Shown piece by piece: positions 1 through 6,262 of a DNA stretch of 7,725 nt. The translations under genes were made by a program, and so were the position numbers. Source of the stretch: JBNKLG01 sp050292235 (GTDB lineage Bacteria > Pseudomonadota > Gammaproteobacteria > Chromatiales > Chromatiaceae); contig JBNKLG010000106.1 of NCBI GenBank assembly GCA_050292235.1, positions 1 to 7,725 of the forward strand. Reading direction: 5' to 3'. The notes under the pieces are model-generated. The model was not told the origin of the DNA. It ran no database searches and was given only the letters and a program-made list of their open reading frames with translations. Position 1 is the stretch's first letter. Every line of letters begins with the position of its first letter.

Positions 1-777
1 TACCTGGGCTCCAACGGGCGGGGCGGCACCCTGTATGGCTGGGGGGCCATCGGCATCATGGCCCTCTGGGCTATTGTTTTGAACAAGGCCTGGTGTGGCT
101 GGATCTGTCCTTTCGGTTTTTTGCAGGATCTGCTGACCAAGCTGCGTACCTGGCTCTCCATCGATCTGTCACGCTTCTCCTGGATCGCCCGCAAGCGCTA
201 CAAAGCGGTGAAATATATCTTTCTGGTGCTGCTGATCCTGATGCCGATCGCTATGGGGCATGGCCTTATCTCCCGCGACTGGAGTGCTCCCTTCTGCCAG
301 ATGTGTCCGGCGCGGCCTTTGCTGCCCCTATTCCATGGGGATACCTCTGAGTTCGCGATTGATTTCACCTCAGTGCCCACCATCATTCTCTCCAGCATCG
401 CCATTCTGCTGGTAGGGCTGATGTTCACCACCGCCTTCGTCAAACGGCGCTTTCTCTGCTCCTACTGTCCGATGATGGCACTGCTATCCCTGTTCGACAA
501 AATCGGCTTCTTCTCCCTGAAGAAGAACGGCGATCTCTGTACCCGCTGCGGTAACTGTTATCGTGCCTGTCCCATGGAGATCCGCGAGATCGAGGAGGAG
601 AAGGGGACAAAAAATATGGTGACGCAGGAGTGCATACTCTGCTTGCGTTGTGTGGAGGCCTGCCCGGAGAACAAAGCGCTGGAGGTGCAGTTCCTGGGTA
701 TGCCGTTGATGAAAGCTGATGCCCAGGCCTTCCTGAATCGGCAGAAAGCCGATAGCCAAGGGGAGTCCCAATCATGA
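1..777 (+). CDS. Membrane polyferredoxin, NapH/CcoG/NosR-C type (5' end outside window)
   Basis: The frame is open from base 1, so the true start lies upstream; the ATG at 58 falls inside a conserved stretch and is not the start. Numbering from base 1, the protein has a membrane CxxxCP motif (C32, C36, in WCGWICPFG), then CxxCP motifs at C99/C102 and C153/C156. Hydrophobic helices lie around residues 70-85 and 125-147. Two classical 4Fe-4S ferredoxin motifs follow: C180-x2-C183-x2-C186-x3-C190-P and C211-x2-C214-x2-C217-x3-C221-P. This arrangement is that of NapH/CcoG/NosR-type proteins, which pass electrons between membrane carriers and soluble or periplasmic redox partners. The stop overlaps the next start (ATGA, 774-777), so the two are translationally coupled. 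I infer that it feeds electrons to the downstream activator/DCCP pair. Family placement is sure; the donor role is not. The neighbours argue against NapH itself, since no nap genes are seen. Confidence 0.9.
   Translation, partial: YLGSNGRGGTLYGWGAIGIMALWAIVLNKAWCGWICPFGFLQDLLTKLRTWLSIDLSRFSWIARKRYKAVKYIFLVLLILMPIAMGHGLISRDWSAPFCQMCPARPLLPLFHGDTSEFAIDFTSVPTIILSSIAILLVGLMFTTAFVKRRFLCSYCPMMALLSLFDKIGFFSLKKNGDLCTRCGNCYRACPMEIREIEEEKGTKNMVTQECILCLRCVEACPENKALEVQFLGMPLMKADAQAFLNRQKADSQGESQS
758..765 (+). promoter_or_regulatory. Ribosome binding site of the DCCP gene
   Basis: AAGGGGAG lies 8 bases before the ATG at 774, inside the end of the polyferredoxin gene. It supports 774 as the start and shows translational coupling with the upstream gene through the ATGA overlap. 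Confidence 0.7.
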
Positions 778-2078
778 CCCATCTGTCTGTAGTGCCCAAA
801 TCCAATGAGAATAAAGAGCTTAGCCGTCGTGATCGCATGGTTCACAAGGTGCAGCTCAACCTCTCCATGACCGTGCAGGAGATCTTCGACAAGTTGGATG
901 AAGACGCTTCCCGACCCAAAGCCATGGCCTATTTCGATGAGATCTTCCGCAAGTTTCTGCACGGCGGTAAGGATGTGATCAAAGCCAGGCCGGGGCAGAA
1001 GGTGATCGGTACCTACTGCGTCTTTGTGCCGGAAGAGATCATCTACGCCGCCGGGGCCTACCCGGTACGGCTCTGCGCCGGTTCCCATGACTCTTCCGAG
1101 GTGGGTGAGGATTTCCTGCCTGATGTCGCCTGCCCTATGGTGAAATCGGAGATGGGTCTGGCCTCCATGCCGATCCTGGAGTTCTACCAGCGTTGCGATC
1201 TGGTGGCCCTGCCCACCAGTTGCCACTGGAAGATGAAGATGGGCGAGATGCTGGAACCTTACGACGAGGTGCATTTGCTCGAAGTGCCCCATGTGAAGGA
1301 GTCCGAGGCGGCTCGCGAGTACTGGTTGCAAGGGGTGAAGGAGTTCCAGCGCCGGGTGGAGCGGCTTACCGGAAACCGCATCACCCGGCGCAAGCTGCGC
1401 GATGCCATTCGCCTGATCCAGGGTGCTCAGCGTCAGGTGCACCGTTTTCAGGAGCTGCGCAAGCATGCACCCGCACCCATTCTGGGTCGGGATGCTCTGG
1501 AAGTGCTGAACGCCTATTTCTATGATGAGGTTGGCCCCTGGACCCAGGCCCTGGCCAAACTGAATGATGAACTGGAGCAGCGGGTCAAGGAGGGTACCCA
1601 CGTGGCCCCTGCCAAGGCGACCCGCTTTCTGCTGACCGGCTCGCCCATGGTTTTCCCTAACTGGAAGGTGCCCTTCATCATCGAAGATCTGGGCGGCATC
1701 ATTGTCAACGACGAGTTCTGCACTGCCCAGCGCTATCTCTCCGACATGGTGAGCATCGACGAGGGCACCATGGGCGACATGCAGCACGCCATCACCGAAC
1801 GCTACATGCTGCCCTGTTCCTGCCCAACCTTCTCCAACACCGTCGAGCGGCGGGATCGCATTACCCGGCTGGTTCGGGACTACAAAGTGGAGGGGGTGAT
1901 CTATCACGTCCTCAAAGGTTGCAATCCCTTCGACAACGAACTCAAGACCATCGAGAAACTGTTGCAGAAGCAGGGCATACCCATGCTGAAGATCGAGACC
2001 GACTACAGCCCGGAGGATGTGGAGCAGTTGCGCACCCGCATCGAGGCATTCCAGGAGACCCTACAGGGTCGCCGCTGA
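774..2078 (+). CDS. Double-cubane cluster protein (2-hydroxyacyl-CoA dehydratase D-component family, YjiM-like)
   Basis: This 434-residue protein belongs to the 2-hydroxyglutaryl-CoA dehydratase D-component / benzoyl-CoA reductase family. True dehydratases and benzoyl-CoA reductases have two different paralogous subunits. Here there is one subunit followed directly by an activator, which is the layout of the homodimeric DCCP described from Carboxydothermus hydrogenoformans and of E. coli YjiM/YjiL. In that group a [Fe8S9] double-cubane cluster receives electrons from an ATP-driven reductase and reduces small molecules such as acetylene, azide or hydrazine in vitro. Nine cysteines are visible: C82 (TYCVFVPEE, a family signature), C101, C120 (ACP), C141, C150 (SCHWKMK), C316, C348 and C350 (PCSCP), and C383 (KGCNP). 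Six are needed for a double cubane; C82, C120, C150, C316, C348 or C350, and C383 are the likeliest by family position. It is cytoplasmic with no signal peptide. The natural substrate cannot be read from the sequence. Confidence 0.87.
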   Translation: MTHLSVVPKSNENKELSRRDRMVHKVQLNLSMTVQEIFDKLDEDASRPKAMAYFDEIFRKFLHGGKDVIKARPGQKVIGTYCVFVPEEIIYAAGAYPVRLCAGSHDSSEVGEDFLPDVACPMVKSEMGLASMPILEFYQRCDLVALPTSCHWKMKMGEMLEPYDEVHLLEVPHVKESEAAREYWLQGVKEFQRRVERLTGNRITRRKLRDAIRLIQGAQRQVHRFQELRKHAPAPILGRDALEVLNAYFYDEVGPWTQALAKLNDELEQRVKEGTHVAPAKATRFLLTGSPMVFPNWKVPFIIEDLGGIIVNDEFCTAQRYLSDMVSIDEGTMGDMQHAITERYMLPCSCPTFSNTVERRDRITRLVRDYKVEGVIYHVLKGCNPFDNELKTIEKLLQKQGIPMLKIETDYSPEDVEQLRTRIEAFQETLQGRR

Positions 2079-2102
2079 GACTTAATCCAGAGAAGTAATG
2101 AG

Positions 2103-2975
2103 ATGACATATTTTGTAGGCATCGATATTGGCTCGGCTACCACCAAGGTGGCGGTATTGAGCGAAACCGCCGTCATGGGCCATCGGGTCACTGCAACGGG
2201 TGTTCATGTGGAACAGACGGCCACGGAGAGCCTTAACCTCCTGCTGGCCGAGCTGGGTTTGAGCATGGATCAGATCAAAGGTGTCACCACCACTGGCTAT
2301 GGCCGTCGTCTGGTGAATTTTGCCACTTCCACCATTTCGGAAATCACCGCCAACGTAAAGGGCTCGCTCTGGTATGGGCGTCAGGCCGGGGTGCAGGTGC
2401 GCACCATCATCAACATTGGCGGTCAGGACAGCAAGGTGATCTCCCTGGATGAGAACGGCGTGACCAAAAATTTCTCCATGAACGACAAGTGCGCGGCGGG
2501 TACTGGTCGATTCCTGGAGACCCTGTCGCGTATCCTGGGGCTGAATCTGGTGGATATCGGCGACATCGCTCTGGAAGCCGATGTGCCCCTGCGCATCAAT
2601 TCCACCTGCACCGTCTTCGCCGAGTCCGAGATCATCTCGCTGCTGGCGCGGGGCAAGAAACACTCCGAGATTCTGGCCGGCGCCCACTACGCCATCGCCA
2701 AGCGCCTGGGGCGCATGGCCCGCCGGGTGGGGATCGTCGAAGAGGTCTTTTTCGACGGCGGCCCGGCACTGAACAAAGGGCTGGTCAAGGCGGTGGAGGA
2801 CGACATCGCCGCCAAGCTCTATGTGCCGCCTGGGGTGCCCCAGGTGACCACGGCGGTGGGTGCGGCGCTGATCGCCCGGGATGAGTACCTGAGTGGTGAG
2901 GTGGTGATTGAACCCGATCGCCTGGCCAATCGAGACATGGGGGCGCTGCAAGCATGCGGGACCTGCCAGCCATAG
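2103..2975 (+). CDS. ATP-dependent activator/reductase of the DCCP (BadF/BadG/BcrA/HgdC ATPase family, YjiL-like)
   Basis: This 290-residue protein is an ASKHA-fold ATPase that carries one [4Fe-4S] cluster between the two subunits of a homodimer and uses ATP to push an electron to very low potential. Visible motifs are the phosphate-1 loop GIDIGSATTK (6-15), TGYGR (64-68), INIGGQDSK (103-111), KCAAGTGRFLE with C130, STCTVFAESEI with C169, and DGGPALNKG (218-226). The C130-C169 spacing of 39 equals that of the cluster ligands in Acidaminococcus HgdC (Cys127/Cys166, from memory). The start at 2103 has AGAGAAG 7 bases upstream; the ATG at 2098 leads to an immediate stop. The gene lies 24 bases after the DCCP gene and is its obvious partner. 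The tail ACGTCQP ends with an extra CxxC (C285, C288) not typical of the family, encoded in the 22-bp overlap with the next gene. Confidence 0.92.
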   Translation: MTYFVGIDIGSATTKVAVLSETAVMGHRVTATGVHVEQTATESLNLLLAELGLSMDQIKGVTTTGYGRRLVNFATSTISEITANVKGSLWYGRQAGVQVRTIINIGGQDSKVISLDENGVTKNFSMNDKCAAGTGRFLETLSRILGLNLVDIGDIALEADVPLRINSTCTVFAESEIISLLARGKKHSEILAGAHYAIAKRLGRMARRVGIVEEVFFDGGPALNKGLVKAVEDDIAAKLYVPPGVPQVTTAVGAALIARDEYLSGEVVIEPDRLANRDMGALQACGTCQP

Positions 2976-3670
2976 AGGCACAGCTTGCCTATCTCGATGG
3001 GTTCGGCTCAGATTATCTGGGTGTGCTCTTCATGGGCTGGTTCTATGGCCTGACCCTGTGCAGCTTTACCTGCCTGCCGATGCTGACCCCCTATCTTTTT
3101 GCGACCGCCGGGCCAGCAGGACAGAGCAAAGAGTCAGGCGAGAGCGGCGGCTTCATGTCCGGCTTCAACCTCACGGCGCTGTTCATTATCACCCGGGTGG
3201 CGGTCTATGCCAGCCTCTCTGGTCTTGCCGCCGGTGTGGGCGGACTGTTGATGGATTGGCTGGATACCGGCGTGGTGCTGCCCCTGGCGGGCGGGATCAT
3301 CACCGCTATCGGGGTCGCGGTGATCTTCACCAAGCGGCAGCAGGCTTGTGGCGGCTCCTGTGTGAAAAAAGGCTGGCGCGGTACTTCCCACATGGTGGGG
3401 CTGGGCATCGCCACCTCTTTGATGCCCTGCCTGCCGCTGACCGCGGTGCTGACCCTGGCCTCGACCCGTGGCTCGGTACTGGAAGGGGCCTTGCTGGGGT
3501 TGTTGTTCGGCATTGGTGCGGCGGCGACGCCGCTCTATTACATTGGCGGGGCGACGGGCTGGCTGGCCAGCCGCATTCGTTCTGAAATTCCCAAATACAT
3601 GCCGCTGGTGCAGCGTCTCAGCGGTGTGCTCCTGGCCTGGTTCGGGCTGCGACTGATCTTTCCGGGGTGA
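2954..3670 (+). CDS. Six-helix membrane protein of the DsbD/CcdA - TauE/SafE (UreH-like) type
   Basis: This 238-residue inner-membrane protein has about six hydrophobic segments (roughly 21-53, 66-99, 105-127, 146-170, 174-205, 216-236). Helix 1 carries C36 and C40 in SFTCLPMLTPYL, and helix 4 carries C159 in LMPCLPLTAVL. These resemble the paired helix-1 and helix-4 cysteines of the DsbD core (TPCVLPMYP and PCTTAPLSAIL) and of CcdA, which carry electrons as thiols from the cytoplasm to the periplasm. A further C132-x3-C136 pair (ACGGSC) lies in the loop before helix 4. Automated tools would probably name it a sulfite exporter TauE/SafE family protein; its substrate is unknown. The start at 2954 overlaps the activator gene by 22 bp and has GGGGG about 10 bases upstream. 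M27 (3032) is an alternative but would cut into helix 1. It may pass reducing power to the periplasm or transport a small anion or metal for the DCCP. Confidence 0.78.
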   Translation: MRDLPAIEAQLAYLDGFGSDYLGVLFMGWFYGLTLCSFTCLPMLTPYLFATAGPAGQSKESGESGGFMSGFNLTALFIITRVAVYASLSGLAAGVGGLLMDWLDTGVVLPLAGGIITAIGVAVIFTKRQQACGGSCVKKGWRGTSHMVGLGIATSLMPCLPLTAVLTLASTRGSVLEGALLGLLFGIGAAATPLYYIGGATGWLASRIRSEIPKYMPLVQRLSGVLLAWFGLRLIFPG

Positions 3671-3673
3671 TTT

Positions 3674-4303
3674 ATGTCTATGGAAACGCTCATTAAAATC
3701 TATCAGTACATCGGCCCGGTTGGTGCCATTCTGGTGCTGATGTCGGTTTTTTCCCTGGCCTTGATTCTGAATAAGATCTTCATCTTTCTTTGGGCCAGAC
3801 TGGGCAGAACCCATCGGGTTGATCAGGCCATGCATGCTCTGGAATCACAGGGACTGGATGCCGTGTCTGATCGTTTGGGGACAGATCGTCATCCCGTTGC
3901 CCATATGCTGCGTACCGGTATTGAGCGCATTGCGGCTGGGGAAACCCGGGAATCGGTCGAAGCCGAGATCCGGGCTGTGGCCACCCGGGAGATGCAGCAA
4001 CTGTCGCGCCACGATCGGCTACTGGAACTCATTGGTCTCATCGCGCCACTGCTGGGCCTGCTGGGTACCATCATCGGCATGATCTCCGCCTTTCAGGCCC
4101 TGCAGACTGCTGGGTCCAAAGTGGATCCCTCGGTGCTGGCCGGAGGCATCTGGGAGGCCTTGCTGACGACCGCTCTGGGCCTGATGGTAGCCATTCCCGC
4201 TATCATCGCCTTCAATATGGCGGAGAATCGTTTGGACCGTCTACGTCAGTTCTCCTCGGTGACCGTGACCCGTTTTCTGGCCAAAGCGTATGCTGCGGAG
4301 TAA
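3674..4303 (+). CDS. exbB: ExbB/TolQ/MotA-family proton-channel subunit
   Basis: This 209-residue protein has three transmembrane helices: about 13-40, then 117-140 (ELIGLIAPLLGLLGTIIGM) and 159-182 (TTALGLMVAIPAIIAF). The last two are the conserved MotA/TolQ/ExbB channel motifs; a cytoplasmic loop (41-115) separates helices 1 and 2. ExbB forms a pentamer around an ExbD dimer and uses the proton gradient to drive TonB. Two ExbD genes and a TonB gene follow directly, which argues for ExbB rather than TolQ or MotA. Only 3 bases separate it from the preceding stop. GGGGTG at 3664-3669 could serve the ATG at 3674 (4-base gap) or the one at 3680 (M3, 10-base gap), so the start is uncertain by two residues. 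Confidence 0.93.
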   Translation: MSMETLIKIYQYIGPVGAILVLMSVFSLALILNKIFIFLWARLGRTHRVDQAMHALESQGLDAVSDRLGTDRHPVAHMLRTGIERIAAGETRESVEAEIRAVATREMQQLSRHDRLLELIGLIAPLLGLLGTIIGMISAFQALQTAGSKVDPSVLAGGIWEALLTTALGLMVAIPAIIAFNMAENRLDRLRQFSSVTVTRFLAKAYAAE

Positions 4304-4309
4304 CACCGG

Positions 4310-4774
4310 ATGCTGAGCGATCAGACGGCGTTCGTCATTGGTGGTCAGCGGCGGCGTTCTGCGCTGTCACTGGCACCGCTGATCGATGTCACCTTCATCC
4401 TGCTGATCTTCTTCATGGTGGTGACCCAGTTCAGCCGGTTCGTGCCGGTGGACGTGAGCATCCGCAGCACCGAGCTGAAGAGCTCCCAGCCCGTGCAAAC
4501 ACCAACCCAGGCCAAACATTTTCGCTTGCGGGTTCGGGCCGAGGGGTTGTTTGAACTCAATGATCAAGCGATAGGTGATTTGGAGGTCTTCCTGCCGATA
4601 CTGCGGGAACGCCTGGATCAGGCCAGAAAAGAGACCCAGGAAAAGCCCCAGTTGCGGGTGGCTCCAGACCCCGACGTCCCCATGCAGCTGTTGGTCGATA
4701 CCATGACCGCCCTCAACACCCTGTCCGATTGTGGGGTGAGTCTGATGATTGTGCACAAGGAGAAGAGACCATGA
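4310..4774 (+). CDS. exbD: ExbD/TolR-family subunit, copy 1 (with conserved membrane Asp)
   Basis: This 154-residue protein has a short cytoplasmic N-terminus, one transmembrane helix at about 23-41 (PLIDVTFILLIFFMVVTQF) and a periplasmic domain. D26 (codon 4385-4387) aligns with the essential proton-carrying aspartate of ExbD (Asp25 in E. coli). The gene starts 6 bases after the exbB stop; GCGGAG at 4295-4300 is a plausible ribosome binding site. Its stop overlaps the start of the second exbD (ATGA, 4771-4774), so the two ExbD proteins are probably made in linked amounts. Expected role: the rotor or stator-like partner in the ExbB pore that couples proton flow to TonB. Confidence 0.92.
   Translation: MLSDQTAFVIGGQRRRSALSLAPLIDVTFILLIFFMVVTQFSRFVPVDVSIRSTELKSSQPVQTPTQAKHFRLRVRAEGLFELNDQAIGDLEVFLPILRERLDQARKETQEKPQLRVAPDPDVPMQLLVDTMTALNTLSDCGVSLMIVHKEKRP
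4757..4767 (+). promoter_or_regulatory. Ribosome binding site fixing the start of the second exbD
   Basis: AAGGAGAAGAG contains AGGAG ending 8 bases before the ATG at 4771. It decides for 4771, in ATGA overlap with the first exbD, over the longer in-frame ATG at 4729. Confidence 0.75.
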
Positions 4775-5244
4775 GTGATCCCCTGCAAGACCCTGGTAAC
4801 GCCAGTTTTTTCTCACCGGCCCGCCATGGGGAAAAGCCGGACCCCCTGATTCCGATGATCAATGTGGTTTTCCTGCTGCTGACCTTTTTTATCATTGCCG
4901 GCACCATTCAGGCCACGGAGATGTTGGATGTTGATCCGCCTGAAGTGGCTGCAAAGGGTACACCAGTGGAGGAGGGGCCATTGATTCTGGTGGATTGCGA
5001 TGGTGTCATCGTCCTGGGCGATGACACCCTGAGTCAAGAGGATCTGGTGACCCGATTGAATCAGTTGATGCCCAATAAGGATCAGCCTGTGCGGGTCAAG
5101 GTTGATCGGGCAGCCCGTGCCCAGCAGATTTTACCCCTGCTCAAGGCCCTCTCTGAGAACGGCATCAAACAGGTACAGATGATTGCTGTGATTAAGCCAG
5201 CCACTTCGGTTTCCGTTTCCCAGCCGACAACAGCCTCCCTATAA
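4771..5244 (+). CDS. exbD: ExbD/TolR-family subunit, copy 2 (membrane Asp replaced by Asn)
   Basis: From the ATG at 4771 this is a 157-residue protein with a cytoplasmic N-terminus, one helix at about 26-45 (PLIPMINVVFLLLTFFIIAG) and a periplasmic ExbD-like domain with a hydrophobic strand near 68-80 (ILVDCDGVIVL). Aligning P-M-I-N-V with the P-L-I-D-V of copy 1 and P-F-I-D-V of E. coli ExbD puts N31 (codon AAT at 4861-4863) at the proton-carrying aspartate. No other acidic residue lies within the helix. The protein is therefore not expected to carry protons at that site and may act only in a mixed dimer with copy 1. An in-frame ATG at 4729 would add 14 residues inside the preceding gene; the strong ribosome binding site favours 4771. 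Confidence 0.88.
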   Translation: MSDPLQDPGNASFFSPARHGEKPDPLIPMINVVFLLLTFFIIAGTIQATEMLDVDPPEVAAKGTPVEEGPLILVDCDGVIVLGDDTLSQEDLVTRLNQLMPNKDQPVRVKVDRAARAQQILPLLKALSENGIKQVQMIAVIKPATSVSVSQPTTASL

Positions 5245-5260
5245 GGGGGCATCTGAATTC

Positions 5261-6112
5261 ATGTTCGTGCTCCCCCATCTTCGCCGTAGCTTTATTTTTC
5301 TGATTGCAGCAGTGGTGCATCTTTCTGTGGCCTGGGCGCTCTTTACGGGTGCCCGTCAGGTGGGCGCCATTGAAAACGAAGTGGCCTCCATCAGTATGAA
5401 CCTGGAGACCACCAATATCATTGAGGAGAAAATCCAGGGCGATATTGAGGGTGAACCCGAGCCGGATCTGGCTCTGGAACCCCCTCCGCTGGTGGCCGAG
5501 TCGAAGCCGGAGCCAGAAACCAAGCCAGAGCCGGAGCCAGAAACCAAACCTGAACCAGAGCCTGAGCCTGAGGTAAAGCCCGAGCCGGAACCCGAACCCA
5601 AGCCCGAGCTAAAACCGCCGCCCGAGCCGGAACCAGAGGTGAAACCTGAACCCAGGCTCGAGGTGAAACCCAAGCCCAAGGCGAAGCCAAAACCGAAGCC
5701 CAAGAAAAGAAGGGTTCATAAAAAGCAGCCGCAGGGCTACAAGGCCGAGGTCAACGCCTCGGGTCGTTTGATCAAGGGTTCGACCAAGGGAACCACCAAA
5801 GGTCTGAGGGCGACTTCGACGGGCTCACGGGCAGCATTACGCCGTGATGTGAACCGCTACGGTTCCAGGGTGCGGGCACGTATCAACCGGTATCGACCCA
5901 GAGGCGGAAAATCGAAAGGTCAAACCATGATTACCTTTTCCCTATCGACTTCAGGTAGTCTGACCAGCAGTCGCGTTAGTCGCTCTTGTGGTGATGCCGG
6001 CCTGGATCGGGCAGCACTGAGTGCTGTACGGAGAGCAGCGCCTTTTCCTCGTCCGCCAGCCGGGATGACGGCGAAGCAACTCAGATTTACCATCCCTTTT
6101 AGTTTTAAGTGA
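5261..6112 (+). CDS. tonB: TonB-family energy-transducing protein
   Basis: This 283-residue protein has a basic N-terminus (LRRS), a signal-anchor helix at about 10-29 with H20 (the histidine essential in E. coli TonB), a Pro-rich spacer of Glu-Pro and Lys-Pro units at 82-149, a basic stretch (138-156), and a C-terminal TonB domain at about 195-283. The end of that domain shows GLDRAALSAVRRAAPFPRPP, the usual TonB ending. TonB spans the periplasm and opens outer-membrane receptors using force from ExbB-ExbD. The serine at position 16 of E. coli TonB is alanine here. The gene starts 16 bases after the second exbD stop, and TAAGGGGG (5242-5248) is the ribosome binding site, 12 bases from the ATG, which is somewhat long. 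It is the last gene of the operon. No TonB-dependent receptor is present in the window. Confidence 0.92.
   Translation: MFVLPHLRRSFIFLIAAVVHLSVAWALFTGARQVGAIENEVASISMNLETTNIIEEKIQGDIEGEPEPDLALEPPPLVAESKPEPETKPEPEPETKPEPEPEPEVKPEPEPEPKPELKPPPEPEPEVKPEPRLEVKPKPKAKPKPKPKKRRVHKKQPQGYKAEVNASGRLIKGSTKGTTKGLRATSTGSRAALRRDVNRYGSRVRARINRYRPRGGKSKGQTMITFSLSTSGSLTSSRVSRSCGDAGLDRAALSAVRRAAPFPRPPAGMTAKQLRFTIPFSFK
5504..5707 (+). repeat. Low-complexity tract coding the Glu/Lys-Pro spacer of TonB
   Basis: About 68 codons are almost entirely Pro, Glu and Lys. A perfect 19-base direct repeat beginning AGCCGGAGCC occurs at 5505-5523 and 5529-5547, 24 bases (8 codons) apart. The repeat unit keeps the frame, so gain or loss of units would change spacer length without breaking the protein. 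The first half is acidic (EP-rich) and the end is basic (KP-rich). Confidence 0.85.
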
Positions 6113-6262
6113 TGTTTTTTTACAATAAAATCAGTGTATTGACAAACATTTTGCCGTAATTGAAAACTTGGCTTACAGGGTAAAGTCGGCTGAGAAAATG
6201 GGTAATCAGGTGGCGCTAAACTCAAGCGGAAATGCAAAGAAAATTCCCATAATCCATAAATT
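6113..6262. other. Short AT-rich spacer between convergent genes
   Basis: This 150-base stretch separates the tonB stop from the stop of the minus-strand gene. It is visibly richer in A and T than the operon. I see no strong hairpin with a T-run for either gene. A 6-bp stem (ACTCAA/TTGAGT, 3-base loop, 6265-6279) overlaps the stop of the minus-strand gene, but it is weak and lacks a proper T-run. Confidence 0.5.

Noticed and set aside
558..1907. Long minus-strand open frame (449 codons) opposite the DCCP gene
   Set aside because: It is a shadow of the GC-rich codon pattern: rich in His, Gly and Leu, without a recognisable domain, and fully covered by a well-supported gene on the other strand.
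2082..2981. Minus-strand open frame (299 codons) opposite the activator gene
   Set aside because: It spans the whole activator gene, which has clear motifs, and shows no family features or ribosome binding site of its own.
2908..3585. Second plus-strand frame (225 codons) overlapping the DsbD-like gene
   Set aside because: The translation is rich in Arg, Gly and Trp with no helix pattern, while the frame at 2954 gives six clean membrane helices and family motifs.
5356..5703. Minus-strand Gly/Ser-rich open frame
   Set aside because: It is the reverse reading of the Pro-rich codons of the TonB spacer; the Gly-Ser repeats are a by-product of CC-rich and GAG-rich DNA.
6139..6144. Perfect TTGACA -35 box on the plus strand
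   Set aside because: At 16-18 bases downstream the best hexamers (around GAAAAC) are poor -10 boxes, and no plus-strand gene follows, only the antisense of the exported protein gene.
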